Source: Liolophura sinensis (Eukaryota > Mollusca > Polyplacophora > Chitonida > Chitonidae). Taken from it: DNA of 64,000 nucleotides. Below, piece by piece: positions 39,301-54,300 of this stretch (its first letter is position 1; each line of letters starts with the position of its first letter). The notes under the pieces are model-generated. The model worked only from the letters and a program-made list of their open reading frames with translations. It searched no databases and had not been told where the DNA came from. The DNA lies in the NCBI RefSeq assembly GCF_032854445.1, contig NC_088305.1, positions 627,001 through 691,000 on the forward strand, read 5' to 3'. The position numbers and the translations under genes were made by a program.

Positions 39301-42300
39301 TGTTTGTGTCGTTCCCGCCTTTCCTACCAGTAACGTTCCTTCATATTTGTTGTTTCAGACGTTTAACGTTGGAGAGCTGGTTTTTTTTTCCGGTTGACAC
39401 GGTGGTTGCCAAAGTAAAGATACTTATTGAGAAGACAAGTCCCCTTCTACCAGTTTCAACAAAATTATCCGTGAAGAAATGTGTACCCGTCAGTGAAGGT
39501 AAGTGGTTATGCCTCTTTTCGCAGCCTAAACGATGTAGCATTATGTTGTTTTTGGCTATGAATTTATACATAGAACTGATCAGTTTGGTGGCCGGAGGAT
39601 ACTTGTTTAGAGAATTCTAACAGTTTATCTTAAATCGTGTATCTTATGTTACAAGACATAGTGCTGTTTTTAACGATTGTACTTGTATGTCAGGTACAAC
39701 TCCGTCTGTGTGTGAGATTGTTGAGGGCATGGCGGACCCAACTGTCATACCGGATGAGAGCATTTCCACAAACGACGATAACACAGATGTTAGCAAGTTG
39801 AGACCCACGAGTGAAGAACCGTACACGAGCCGCGCTCCCAGACCAAGTGTTACTGTAACACTGTCACCGATCAGTGAGGTGCCCTTGGGAAGTGTTAGCC
39901 TGTTGCCAAAATCTCCTGAGAGTAACATCAAAAAGTTTACTGTGGAAATTCAGCCGCTGGGATCTGAAGAATTTACGGCATACGAAGGACCAGAATCGCC
40001 TCTGAAGGTAAAATCTACATGCGCGGACAGCATTAATGATAATTACAAAATGCATTATGCACAGGTGTGGACAAGATAAAGGAGCAGTTGTTAGAAAACG
40101 GACACTAAAAATATGTCCGAAAAAAGTTGTGGCGTATCATTATATTTGTACCTTAGTTCATGCTAGAATAATTACGTATTGTTAAAGTAAAGATGCAAAA
40201 GAAAGGTAAAAGTTCCCTTGTATTGTAATGTGTGACGATGTTCCCTTGGCAAAAGAATGGTTCGTTCTTAATAATGTTGAGTTGCTGGAGACGAAGTGGG
40301 TAAAATTGCTGTTATATTTGACAGGAGATTGACGGTACTGAGAGTCTGGTATTCCCGCCTGAAGTTACAGCACAACGCATCAGAGTGATCGTTTCTGAGA
40401 AGGTTGACCCTGAGTCCCCTGTGAACTTCAAACTTGATGTCCGCGCCTGCTTTAAGACCAGTAGGTTTCTAAGAGAAGCTAACTTCCTGTACCAAAGAAC
40501 CATTACACACCTTCAACAAGATTTGCCCCTTACAGAAATATTATGTGCGACTTTGTAGTTTAGAGTTATGGCATTTTTGTGTTGACATTAAAATCCAAAA
40601 GACTGTTGTGTGGTGATGAAAAATAATATTCTTCAGGGTGTAATCTGTCTTGTTAATCGCATAACGTTCTGTAACTGGTGTTATAATTTCTTGTATTTGA
40701 TGCCCCACAGCAACAACAACGCCAAGGGTTACACCATTTACCAGTGTACAACCTCCTCCGGGAACACCGAGTGTGATTTTGCCACCTGGTACACCATCTG
40801 TAGTACAGCCACCTGTCACTCCAAGCGTGATACTACCACCGCTGACACCGAGCGTCAAACCTCCTCCAGGAACACCGAGTGTGATTTTGCCACCTGGTAC
40901 CCCGACGGTGGTGACCTTGCCAAGCACAACTAGTTCGTTTACACCTGCTCCTTCTTGCCTGGATGTAGAAGGTGTTGTAGGAGAAGACGTCCCTACAGAG
41001 AGTATGTCCGTGTCTAGTAATCAAGACCAAGTAGATCTACTGGGACAGGAAGGTTCCTCCTGGACTTCAAGCCCCTCAGATGTGGAGCCATCTGTCACGG
41101 TGACAGTAGACGAGGAAGGCTCAGGGGCTGTAGGTAGCCTGAGACTTCCTGGTGTAGGAACAGAAAATGTGAAAGACTTCCTCATCATGTTGGTTGATAA
41201 AGACGACAACATGACACCCTTTGTACCAGAGTATCGTCCATCTGGTGTAAGTATGAAAAGGTGTCTTCCTCTGGTGTGTTATGGATTTTTTGTTACTGAT
41301 TTTGTGTATGTATCGAATAATGAAGAAATCGGAAATGTTTGTGTCGTTCCCGCCTTTCCTACCAGTAACGTTCCTTCATATTTGTTGTTTCAGACGTTTA
41401 ACGTTGGAGAGCTGGTTGTTTTCCCGGTTGACACGGTGGTTGCCAAAGTAAAGATACTTATTGAGAAGACAAGTCCCCTTCTACCAGTTTCAACACAATT
41501 ATCCGTGAAGAAATGTGTACCCGTCAGTGAAGGTAAGTGGTTATGCCTCTCTTCGCAGCCTAAACGATGTAGCATTATGTTGTTTTTGGCTATGAATTTA
41601 TACATAGAACTGATCAGTTTGGTGGCCGGAGGATACTTGTTTAGAGAATTCTAACAGTTTATCTTAAATCGTGTATCTTATGTTACAAGACATAGTGCTG
41701 TTTTTAACGATTGTACTTGTATGTCAGGTACAACTCCGTCTGTGTGTGAGATTGTTGAGGGCATGGCGGACCCAACTGTCATACCGGATGAGAGCATTTC
41801 CACAAACGACGATAACACAGATGTTAGCAAGTTGAGACCCACGAGTGAAGAACCGTACACGAGCCGCGCTCCCAGACCAAGTGTTACTGTAACACTGTCA
41901 CCGATCAGTGAGGTGCCCTTGGGAAGTGTTAGCCTGTTGCCAAAATCTCCTGAGAGTAACATCAAAAAGTTTACTGTGGAAATTCAGCCGCTGGGATCTG
42001 AAGAATTTACGGCATACGAAGGACCAGAATCGCCTCTGAAGGTAAAATCTACATGCGCGGACAGCATTAATGATAATTACAAAATGCATTATGCACAGGT
42101 GTGGACAAGATAAAGGAGCAGTTGTTAGAAAACGGACACTAAAAATATGTCCGAAAAAAGTTGTGGCGTATCATTATATTTGTAGCTTAGTTCATGCTAG
42201 AATAATTACGTATTGTTAAAGTAAAGATGCAAAAGAAAGGTAAAAGTTCCCTTGTATTGTAATGTGTGACGATGTTCCCTTGGCAAAAGAATGGTTCGTT

Positions 42301-45300
42301 CTTAATAATGTTGAGTTGCTGGAGACGAAGTGGGTAAAATTGCTGTTATATTTGACAGGAGATTGACGGTACTGAGAGTCTGGTATTCCCGCCTGAAGTT
42401 ACAGCACAACGCATCAGAGTGATCGTTTCTGAGAAGGTTGACCCTGAGTCCCCTGTGAACTTCAAACTTGATGTCCGCGCCTGCTTTAAGACCAGTAGGT
42501 TTCTAAGAGAAGCTAACTTCCTGTACCAAAGAACCATTACACACCTTCAACAAGATTTGCCCCTTACAGAAATATTATGTGCGACTTTGTAGTTTAGAGT
42601 TATGGCATTTTTGTGTTGACATTAAAATCCAAAAGACTGTTGTGTGGTGATGAAAAATAATATTCTTCAGGGTGTAATCTGTCTTGTTAATCGCATAACG
42701 TTCTGTAACTGGTGTTATAATTTCTTGTATTTGATGCCCCACAGCAACAACAACGCCAAGGGTTACACCATTTACCAGTGTACAACCTCCTCCGGGAACA
42801 CCGAGTGTGATTTTGCCACCTGGTACACCATCTGTAGTACAGCCACCTGTCACTCCAAGCGTGATACTACCACCGCTGACACCGAGCGTCAAACCTCCTC
42901 CAGGAACACCGAGTGTGATTTTGCCACCTGGTACCCCGACGGTGGTGACCTTGCCAAGCACAACTAGTTCGTTTACACCTGCTCCTTCTTGCCTGGATGT
43001 AGAAGGTGTTGTAGGAGAAGACGTCCCTACAGAGAGTATGTCCGTGTCTAGTAATCAAGACCAAGTAGATCTACTGGGACAGGAAGGTTCCTCCTGGACT
43101 TCAAGCCCCTCAGATGTGGAGCCATCTGTCACGGTGACAGTAGACGAGGAAGGCTCAGGGGCTGTAGGTAGCCTGAGACTTCCTGGTGTAGGAACAGAAA
43201 ATGTGAAAGACTTCCTCATCATGTTGGTTGATAAAGACGACAACATGACACCCTTTGTACCAGAGTATCGTCCATCTGGTGTAAGTATGAAAAGGTGTCT
43301 TCCTCTGGTGTGTTATGGATTTTTTGTTACTGATTTTGTGTATGTATCGAATAATGAAGAAATCGGAAATGTTTGTGTCGTTCCCGCCTTTCCTACCAGT
43401 AACGTTCCTTCATATTTGTTGTTTCAGACGTTTAACGTTGGAGAGCTGGTTGTTTTCCCGGTTGACACGGTGGTTGCCAAAGTAAAGATACTTATTGAGA
43501 AGACAAGTCCCCTTCTACCAGTTTCAACACAATTATCCGTGAAGAAATGTGTACCCGTCAGTGAAGGTAAGTGGTTATGCCTCTCTTCGCAGCCTAAACG
43601 ATGTAGCATTATGTTGTTTTTGGCTATGAATTTATACATAGAACTGATCAGTTTGGTGGCCGGAGGATACTTGTTTAGAGAATTCTAACAGTTTATCTTA
43701 AATCGTGTATCTTATGTTACAAGACATAGTGCTGTTTTTAACGATTGTACTTGTATGTCAGGTACAACTCCGTCTGTGTGTGAGATTGTTGAGGGCATGG
43801 CGGACCCAACTGTCATACCGGATGAGAGCATTTCCACAAACGACGATAACACAGATGTTAGCAAGTTGAGACCCACGAGTGAAGAACCGTACACGAGCCG
43901 CGCTCCCAGACCAAGTGTTACTGTAACACTGTCACCGATCAGTGAGGTGCCCTTGGGAAGTGTTAGCCTGTTGCCAAAATCTCCTGAGAGTAACATCAAA
44001 AAGTTTACTGTGGAAATTCAGCCGCTGGGATCTGAAGAATTTACGGCATACGAAGGACCAGAATCGCCTCTGAAGGTAAAATCTACATGCGCGGACAGCA
44101 TTAATGATAATTACAAAATGCATTATGCACAGGTGTGGACAAGATAAAGGAGCAGTTGTTAGAAAACGGACACTAAAAATATGTCCGAAAAAAGTTGTGG
44201 CGTATCATTATATTTGTAGCTTAGTTCATGCTAGAATAATTACGTATTGTTAAAGTAAAGATGCAAAAGAAAGGTAAAAGTTCCCTTGTATTGTAATGTG
44301 TGACGATGTTCCCTTGGCAAAAGAATGGTTCGTTCTTAATAATGTTGAGTTGCTGGAGACGAAGTGGGTAAAATTGCTGTTATATTTGACAGGAGATTGA
44401 CGGTACTGAGAGTCTGGTATTCCCGCCTGAAGTTACAGCACAACGCATCAGAGTGATCGTTTCTGAGAAGGTTGACCCTGAGTCCCCTGTGAACTTCAAA
44501 CTTGATGTCCGCGCCTGCTTTAAGACCAGTAGGTTTCTAAGAGAAGCTAACTTCCTGTACCAAAGAACCATTACACACCTTCAACAAGATTTGCCCCTTA
44601 CAGAAATATTATGTGCGACTTTGTAGTTTAGAGTTATGGCATTTTTGTGTTGACATTAAAATCCAAAAGACTGTTGTGTGGTGATGAAAAATAATATTCT
44701 TCAGGGTGTAATCTGTCTTGTTAATCGCATAACGTTCTGTAACTGCTGTTATAATTTCTTGTATTTGATGCCCCACAGCAACAACAACGCCAAGGGTTAC
44801 ACCATTTACCAGTTTACAACCTCCTCCGGGAACACCGAGTGTGATTTTGCCACCTGGTACACCATCTGTAGTACAGCCACCTGTCACTCCAAGCGTGATA
44901 CTACCACCGCTGACACCGAGCGTCAAACCTCCTCCAGGAACACCGAGTGTGATTTTGCCACCTGGTACCCCGACGGTGGTGACCTTGCCAAGCACAACTA
45001 GTTCGTTTACACCTGCTCCTTCTTGCCTGGATGTAGAAGGTGTTGTAGGAGAAGACGTCCCTACAGAGAGTATGTCCGTGTCTAGTAATCAAGACCAAGT
45101 AGATCTACTGGGACAGGAAGGTTCCTCCTGGACTTCAAGCCCCTCAGATGTGGAGCCATCTGTCACGGTGACAGTAGACGAGGAAGGCTCAGGGGCTGTA
45201 GGTAGCCTGAGACTTCCTGGTGTTGGAACAGAAAATGTGAAAGACTTCCTCATCATGTTGGTTGATAAAGACGACAACATGACACCCTTTGTACCAGAGT

Positions 45301-48300
45301 ATCGTCCATCTGGTGTAAGTATGAAAAGGTGTCTGCCTCTGGTGTGTTATGGATTTTTTGTTACTGATTTTGTGTATGTATCGAATAATGAAGAAATCGG
45401 AAATGTTTGTGTCGTTCCCGCCTTTCCTACCAGTAACGTTCCTTCATATTTGTTGTTTCAGACGTTTAACGTTGGAGAGCTGGTTTTTTTTCCGGTTGAC
45501 ACGGTAGTTGCCAAAGTAAAGATACTTATTGAGAAGACAAGTCCCCTTCTACCAGTTTCAACAAAATTATCCGTGAAGAAATGTGTACCCGTCAGTGAAG
45601 GTAAGTGGTTATGCCTCTCTTCGCAGCCTAAACGATGTAGCATTATGCTTTTTTTGGCTATGAATTTATACATAGAACTGATCAGTTTGGTGGCCGGAGG
45701 ATACTTGTTTAGAGAATTCTAACAGTTTATCTTAAATCGTGTATCTTATGTTACAAGACATAGTGCTGTTTTTAACGATTGTACTTGTATGTCAGGTACA
45801 ACTCCGTCTGTGTGTGAGATTGTTGAGGGCATGGCGGACCCAACTGTCATACCGGATGAGAGCATTTCCACAAACGACGATAACACAGATGTTAGCAAGT
45901 TGAGACCCACGAGTGAAGAACCGTACACGAGCCGCGCTCCCAGACCAAGTGTTACTGTAACACTGTCACCGATCAGTGAGGTGCCCTTGGGAAGTGTTAG
46001 CCTGTTGCCAAAATCTCCTGAGAGTAACATCAAAAAGTTTACTGTGGAAATTCAGCCGCTGGGATCTGAAGAATTTACGGCATACGAAGGACCAGAATCG
46101 CCTCTGAAGGTAAAATCTACATGCGCGGACAGCATTAATGATAATTACAAAATGCATTATGCACAGGTGTGGACAAGATAAAGGAGCAGTTGTTAGAAAA
46201 CGGACACTAAAAATATGTCCGAAAAAAGTTGTGGCGTATCATTATATTTGTAGCTTAGTTCATGCTAGAATAATTACGTATTGTTAAAGTAAAGATGCAA
46301 AAGAAAGGTAAAAGTTCCCTTGTATTGTAATGTGTGACGATGTTCCCTTGGCAAAAGAATGGTTCGTTCTTAATAATGTTGAGTTGCTGGAGACGAAGTG
46401 GGTAAAATTGCTGTTATATTTGACAGGAGATTGACGGTACTGAGAGTCTGGTATTCCCGCCTGAAGTTACAGCACAACGCATCAGAGTGATCGTTTCTGA
46501 GAAGGTTGACCCTGAGTCCCCTGTGAACTTCAAACTTGATGTCCGCGCGTGCTTTAAGACCAGTAGGTTTCTAAGAGAAGCTAACTTCCTGTACCAAAGA
46601 ACCATTACACACCTTCAACAAGATTTGCCCCTTACAGAAATATTATGTGCGACTATGTAGTTTAGAGTTATGGCATTTTTGTGTTGACATTAAAATCCAA
46701 AAGACTGTTGTGTGGTGATGAAAAATAATATTCTTCAGGGTGTAATCTGTCTTGTTAATCGCATAACGTTCTGTAACTGCTGTTATAATTTCTTGTATTT
46801 GATGCCCCACAGCAACAACAACGCCAAGGGTTACACCATTTACCAGTGTACAACCTCCTCCGGGAACACCGAGTGTGATTTTGCCACCTGGTACACCATC
46901 TGTAGTACAGCCACCTGTCACTCCAAGCGTGATACTACCACCGCTGACACCGAGCGTCAAACCTCCTCCAGGAACACCGAGTGTGATTTTGCCACCTGGT
47001 ACCCCGGCGGTGGTGACCTTGCCAAGCACAACTAGTTCGTTTACACCTGCTCCTTCTTGCCTGGATGTAGAAGGTGTTGTAGGAGAAGACGTCCCTACAG
47101 AGAGTATGTCCGTGTCTAGTAATCAAGACCAAGTAGATCTACTGGGACAGGAAGGTTCCTCCTGGACTTCAAGCCCCTCAGATGTGGAGCCATCTGTCAC
47201 GGTGACAGTAGACGAGGAAGGCTCAGGGGCTGTAGGTAGCCTGAGACTTCCTGGTGTAGGAACAGAAAATGTGAAAGACTTCCACATCATGTTGGTTGAT
47301 AAAGACGACAACATGACACCCTTTGTACCAGAGTATCGTCCATCTGGTGTAAGTATAAAAAAGGAGTCTTCCTCTGGTGTGTTATGGATTTTTTGTTACT
47401 GATTTTGTGTATGTATCGAATAATGAAGAAATCGGAAATGTTTGTGTCGTTCCCGCCTTTCCTACCAGTAACGTTCCTTCATATTTGTTGTTTCAGACGT
47501 TTAACGTTGGAGAGCTGGTTGTTTTCCCGGTTGACACGGTGGTTGCCAAAGTAAAGATACTTATTGAGAAGACAAGTTCCCTTCTACCAGTTTCAACAAA
47601 ATTATCCGTGAAGAAATGTGTACCCGTCAGTGAAGGTAAGTGGTTATGCCTCTTTTCGCAGCCTAAACGATGTAGCATTATGTTGTTTTTGGCTATGAAT
47701 TTATACATAGAACTGATCAGTTTGGTGGCCGGAGGATACTTGTTTAGAGAATTCTAACAGTTTATCTTAAATCGTGTATCTTATGTTACAAGACATAGTG
47801 CTGTTTTTAACGATTGTATTTGTATGTCAGGTACAACTCCATCTGTGTGTGAGATTGTTGAGGGCATGGCGGACCCAACTGTCATACCGGATGAGAGCAT
47901 TTCCACAAACGACGATAACACAGATGTTAGCAAGTTGAGACCCACGAGTGAAGAACCGTACACGAGCCGCGCTCCCAGACCAAGTGTTACTGTAACACTG
48001 TCACCGATCAGTGAGGTGCCCTTGGGAAGTGTTAGCCTGTTGCCAAAATCTCCTGAGAGTAACATCAAAAAGTTTACTGTGGAAATTCAGCCGCTGGGAT
48101 CTGAAGAATTTACGGCATACGAAGGACCAGAATCGCCTCTGAAGGTAAAATCTACATGCGCGGACAGCATTAATGATAATTACAAAATGCATTATGCACA
48201 GGTGTGGACAAGATAAAGGAGCAGTTGTTAGAAAACGGACACTAAAAATATGTCCGAAAAAAGTTGTGGCGTATCATTATATTTGTAGCTTAGTTCATGC

Positions 48301-51300
48301 TAGAATAATTACGTATTGTTAAAGTAAAGAGGCAATAGAAAGGTAAAAGTTCCCTTGTATTGTAATGTGTGACGATGTTCCCTTGGCAAAAGAATGGTTC
48401 GTTCTTAATAATGTTGAGTTGCTGGAGACGAAGTTGGTTAAATTGCTGTTATATTTGACAGGAGATTGACGGTACTGAGAGTCTGGTATTCCCGCCTGAA
48501 GTTACAGCACAGCGCATCAGAGTGATCGTTTCTGAGAAGGTTGACCCTGAGTCCCCTGTGAACTTCAAACTTGATGTCCGCGCCTGCTTTAAGACTAGTA
48601 GGTTTCTAAGAGAAGCTAACTTCCTGTACCAAAGAACCATTACACACCTTCAACAAGATTTGCCCCTTACAGAAATATTATGTGCGACTTTGTAGTTTAG
48701 AGTTATGGCATTTTTGTGTTGACATTAAAATCCAAAAGACTGTTGTGTGGTGATGAAAAATAATATTCTTCAGGGTGTAATCTGTCTTGTTAATCGCATA
48801 ACGTTCTGTAACTGCTGTTATAATTTCTTGTATTTGATACCCCACAGCAACAACAACGCCAAGGGTTACACCATTTACCAGTGTACAACCTCCTCCGGGA
48901 ACACCGAGTGTGATTTTGCCACCTGGTACACCATCTGTAGTACAGCCACCTGTCACTCCAAGCGTGATACTACCACCGCTGACACCGAGCGTCAAACCTC
49001 CTCCAGGAACACCGAGTGTGATTTTGCCACCTGGTACCCCGACGGTGGTGACCTTGCCAAGCACAACTAGTTCGTTTACACCTGCTCCTTCTTGCCTGGA
49101 TGTAGAAGGTGTTGTAGGAGAAGACGTCCCTACAGAGAGTATGTCCGTGTCTAGTAATCAAGACCAAGTAGATCTACTGGGACAGGAAGGTTCCTCCTGG
49201 ACTTCAAGCCCCTCAGATGTGGAGCCATCTGTCACGGTGACAGTAGACGAGGAAGGCTCAGGGGCTGTAGGTAGCCTGAGACTTCCTGGTGTAGGAACAG
49301 AAAATGTGAAAGACTTCCTCATCATGTTGGTTGATAAAGACGACAACATGACACCCTTTGTACCAGAGTATCGTCCATCTGGTGTAAGTATGAAAAGGAG
49401 TCTTCCTCTGGTGTGTTATGGATTTTTTGTTACTGATTTTGTGTATGTATCGAATAATGAAGAAATCGGAAATGTTTGTGTCGTTCCCGCCTTTCCTACC
49501 AGTAACGTTCCTTCATATTTGTTGTTTCAGACGTTTAACGTTGGAGAGCTGGTTGTTTTCCCGGTTGACACGGTGGTTGCCAAAGTAAAGATACTTATTG
49601 AGAAGACAAGTCCCCTTCTACCAGTTTCAACAAAATTATCCGTGAAGAAATGTGTACCCGTCAGTGAAGGTAAGTGGTTATGCCTCTTTTCGCAGCCTAA
49701 ACGATGTAGCATTATGTTGTTTTTGGCTATGAATTTATACATAGAACTGATCAGTTTGGTGGCCGGAGGATACTGGTTTAGAGAATTCTAACAGTTTATC
49801 TTAAACCGTGTATCTTAAGTTACAAGACATAGTGCTGTTTTTAACGATTGTACTTGTATGTCAGGTACAACTCCGTCTGTGTGTGAGATTGTTGAGGGCA
49901 TGGCGGACCCAACTGTCATACCGGATGAGAGCATTTCCACAAACGACGATAACACAGATGTTAGCAAGTTGAGACCCACGAGTGAAGAACCGTACACGAG
50001 CCGCGCTCCCAGACCAAGTGTTACTGTAACACTGTCACCGATCAGTGAGGTGCCCTTGGGAAGTGTTAGCCTGTTGCCAAAATCTCCTGAGAGTAACATC
50101 AAAAAGTTTACTGTGGAAATTCAGCCGCTGGGATCTGAAGAATTTACGGCATACGAAGGACCAGAATCGCCTCTGAAGGTAAAATCTACATGCGCGGACA
50201 GCATTAATGATAATTACAAAATGCATTATGCACAGGTGTGGACAAGATAAAGGAGCAGTTGTTAGAAAACGGACACTAAAAATATGTCCGAAAAAAGTTG
50301 TGGCGTATCATTATATTTGTAGCTTAGTTCATGCTAGAATAATTACGTATTGTTAAAGTAAAGATGCAAAAGAAAGGTAAAAGTTCCCTTGTATTGTAAT
50401 GTGTGACGATGTTCCCTTGGCAAAAGAATGGTTCGTTCTTAATAATGTTGAGTTGCTGGAGACGAAGTGGGTAAAATTGCTGTTATATTTGACAGGAGAT
50501 TGACGGTACTGAGAGTCTGGTATTCCCGCCTGAAGTTACAGCACAACGCATCAGAGTGATCGTTTCTGAGAAGGTTGACCCTGAGTCCCCTGTGAACTTC
50601 AAACTTGATGTCCGCGCGTGCTTTAAGACCAGTAGGTTTCTAAGAGAAGCTAACTTCCTGTACCAAAGAACCATTACACACCTTCAACAAGATTTGCCCC
50701 TTACAGAAATATTATGTGCGACTATGTAGTTTAGAGTTATGGCATTTTTGTGTTGACATTAAAATCCAAAAGACTGTTGTGTGGTGATGAAAAATAATAT
50801 TCTTCAGGGTGTAATCTGTCTTGTTAATCGCATAACGTTCTGTAACTGCTGTTATAATTTCTTGTATTTGATGCCCCACAGCAACAACAACGCCAAGGGT
50901 TACACCATTTACCAGTGTACAACCTCCTCCGGGAACACCGAGTGTGATTTTGCCACCTGGTACACCATCTGTAGTACAGCCACCTGTCACTCCAAGCGTG
51001 ATACTACCACCGCTGACACCGAGCGTCAAACCTCCTCCAGGAACACCGAGTGTGATTTTGCCACCTGGTACCCCGGCGGTGGTGACCTTGCCAAGCACAA
51101 CTAGTTCGTTTACACCTGCTCCTTCTTGCCTGGATGTAGAAGGTGTTGTAGGAGAAGACGTCCCTACAGAGAGTATGTCCGTGTCTAGTAATCAAGACCA
51201 AGTAGATCTACTGGGACAGGAAGGTTCCTCCTGGACTTCAAGCCCCTCAGATGTGGAGCCATCTGTCACGGTGACAGTAGACGAGGAAGGCTCAGGGGCT

Positions 51301-54300
51301 GTAGGTAGCCTGAGACTTCCTGGTGTAGGAACAGAAAATGTGAAAGACTTCCACATCATGTTGGTTGATAAAGACGACAACATGACACCCTTTGTACCAG
51401 AGTATCGTCCATCTGGTGTAAGTATAAAAAAGGAGTCTTCCTCTGGTGTGTTATGGATTTTTTGTTACTGATTTTGTGTATGTATCGAATAATGAAGAAA
51501 TCGGAAATGTTTGTGTCGTTCCCGCCTTTCCTACCAGTAACGTTCCTTCATATTTGTTGTTTCAGACGTTTAACGTTGGAGAGCTGGTTGTTTTCCCGGT
51601 TGACACGGTGGTTGCCAAAGTAAAGATACTTATTGAGAAGACAAGTTCCCTTCTACCAGTTTCAACAAAATTATCCGTGAAGAAATGTGTACCCGTCAGT
51701 GAAGGTAAGTGGTTATGCCTCTTTTCGCAGCCTAAACGATGTAGCATTATGTTGTTTTTGGCTATGAATTTATACATAGAACTGATCAGTTTGGTGGCCG
51801 GAGGATACTTGTTTAGAGAATTCTAACAGTTTATCTTAAATCGTGTATCTTATGTTACAAGACATAGTGCTGTTTTTAACGATTGTATTTGTATGTCAGG
51901 TACAACTCCATCTGTGTGTGAGATTGTTGAGGGCATGGCGGACCCAACTGTCATACCGGATGAGAGCATTTCCACAAACGACGATAACACAGATGTTAGC
52001 AAGTTGAGACCCACGAGTGAAGAACCGTACACGAGCCGCGCTCCCAGACCAAGTGTTACTGTAACACTGTCACCGATCAGTGAGGTGCCCTTGGGAAGTG
52101 TTAGCCTGTTGCCAAAATCTCCTGAGAGTAACATCAAAAAGTTTACTGTGGAAATTCAGCCGCTGGGATCTGAAGAATTTACGGCATACGAAGGACCAGA
52201 ATCGCCTCTGAAGGTAAAATCTACATGCGCGGACAGCATTAATGATAATTACAAAATGCATTATGCACAGGTGTGGACAAGATAAAGGAGCAGTTGTTAG
52301 AAAACGGACACTAAAAATATGTCCGAAAAAAGTTGTGGCGTATCATTATATTTGTAGCTTAGTTCATGCTAGAATAATTACGTATTGTTAAAGTAAAGAG
52401 GCAATAGAAAGGTAAAAGTTCCCTTGTATTGTAATGTGTGACGATGTTCCCTTGGCAAAAGAATGGTTCGTTCTTAATAATGTTGAGTTGCTGGAGACGA
52501 AGTTGGTTAAATTGCTGTTATATTTGACAGGAGATTGACGGTACTGAGAGTCTGGTATTCCCGCCTGAAGTTACAGCACAGCGCATCAGAGTGATCGTTT
52601 CTGAGAAGGTTGACCCTGAGTCCCCTGTGAACTTCAAACTTGATGTCCGCGCCTGCTTTAAGACTAGTAGGTTTCTAAGAGAAGCTAACTTCCTGTACCA
52701 AAGAACCATTACACACCTTCAACAAGATTTGCCCCTTACAGAAATATTATGTGCGACTTTGTAGTTTAGAGTTATGGCATTTTTGTGTTGACATTAAAAT
52801 CCAAAAGACTGTTGTGTGGTGATGAAAAATAATATTCTTCAGGGTGTAATCTGTCTTGTTAATCGCATAACGTTCTGTAACTGCTGTTATAATTTCTTGT
52901 ATTTGATACCCCACAGCAACAACAACGCCAAGGGTTACACCATTTACCAGTGTACAACCTCCTCCGGGAACACCGAGTGTGATTTTGCCACCTGGTACAC
53001 CATCTGTAGTACAGCCACCTGTCACTCCAAGCGTGATACTACCACCGCTGACACCGAGCGTCAAACCTCCTCCAGGAACACCGAGTGTGATTTTGCCACC
53101 TGGTACCCCGACGGTGGTGACCTTGCCAAGCACAACTAGTTCGTTTACACCTGCTCCTTCTTGCCTGGATGTAGAAGGTGTTGTAGGAGAAGACGTCCCT
53201 ACAGAGAGTATGTCCGTGTCTAGTAATCAAGACCAAGTAGATCTACTGGGACAGGAAGGTTCCTCCTGGACTTCAAGCCCCTCAGATGTGGAGCCATCTG
53301 TCACGGTGACAGTAGACGAGGAAGGCTCAGGGGCTGTAGGTAGCCTGAGACTTCCTGGTGTAGGAACAGAAAATGTGAAAGACTTCCTCATCATGTTGGT
53401 TGATAAAGACGACAACATGACACCCTTTGTACCAGAGTATCGTCCATCTGGTGTAAGTATGAAAAGGAGTCTTCCTCTGGTGTGTTATGGATTTTTTGTT
53501 ACTGATTTTGTGTATGTATCGAATAATGAAGAAATCGGAAATGTTTGTGTCGTTCCCGCCTTTCCTACCAGTAACGTTCCTTCATATTTGTTGTTTCAGA
53601 CGTTTAACGTTGGAGAGCTGGTTGTTTTCCCGGTTGACACGGTGGTTGCCAAAGTAAAGATACTTATTGAGAAGACAAGTCCCCTTCTACCAGTTTCAAC
53701 AAAATTATCCGTGAAGAAATGTGTACCCGTCAGTGAAGGTAAGTGGTTATGCCTCTTTTCGCAGCCTAAACGATGTAGCATTATGTTGTTTTTGGCTATG
53801 AATTTATACATAGAACTGATCAGTTTGGTGGCCGGAGGATACTGGTTTAGAGAATTCTAACAGTTTATCTTAAACCGTGTATCTTAAGTTACAAGACATA
53901 GTGCTGTTTTTAACGATTGTACTTGTATGTCAGGTACAACTCCGTCTGTGTGTGAGATTGTTGAGGGCATGGCGGACCCAACTGTCATACCGGATGAGAG
54001 CATTTCCACAAACGACGATAACACAGATGTTAGCAAGTTGAGACCCACGAGTGAAGAACCGTACACGAGCCGCGCTCCCAGACCAAGTGTTACTGTAACA
54101 CTGTCACCGATCAGTGAGGTGCCCTTGGGAAGTGTTAGCCTGTTGCCAAAATCTCCTGAGAGTAACATCAAAAAGTTTACTGTGGAAATTCAGCCGCTGG
54201 GATCTGAAGAATTTACGGCATACGAAGGACCAGAATCGCCTCTGAAGGTAAAATCTACATGCGCGGACAGCATTAATGATAATTACAAAATGCATTATGC

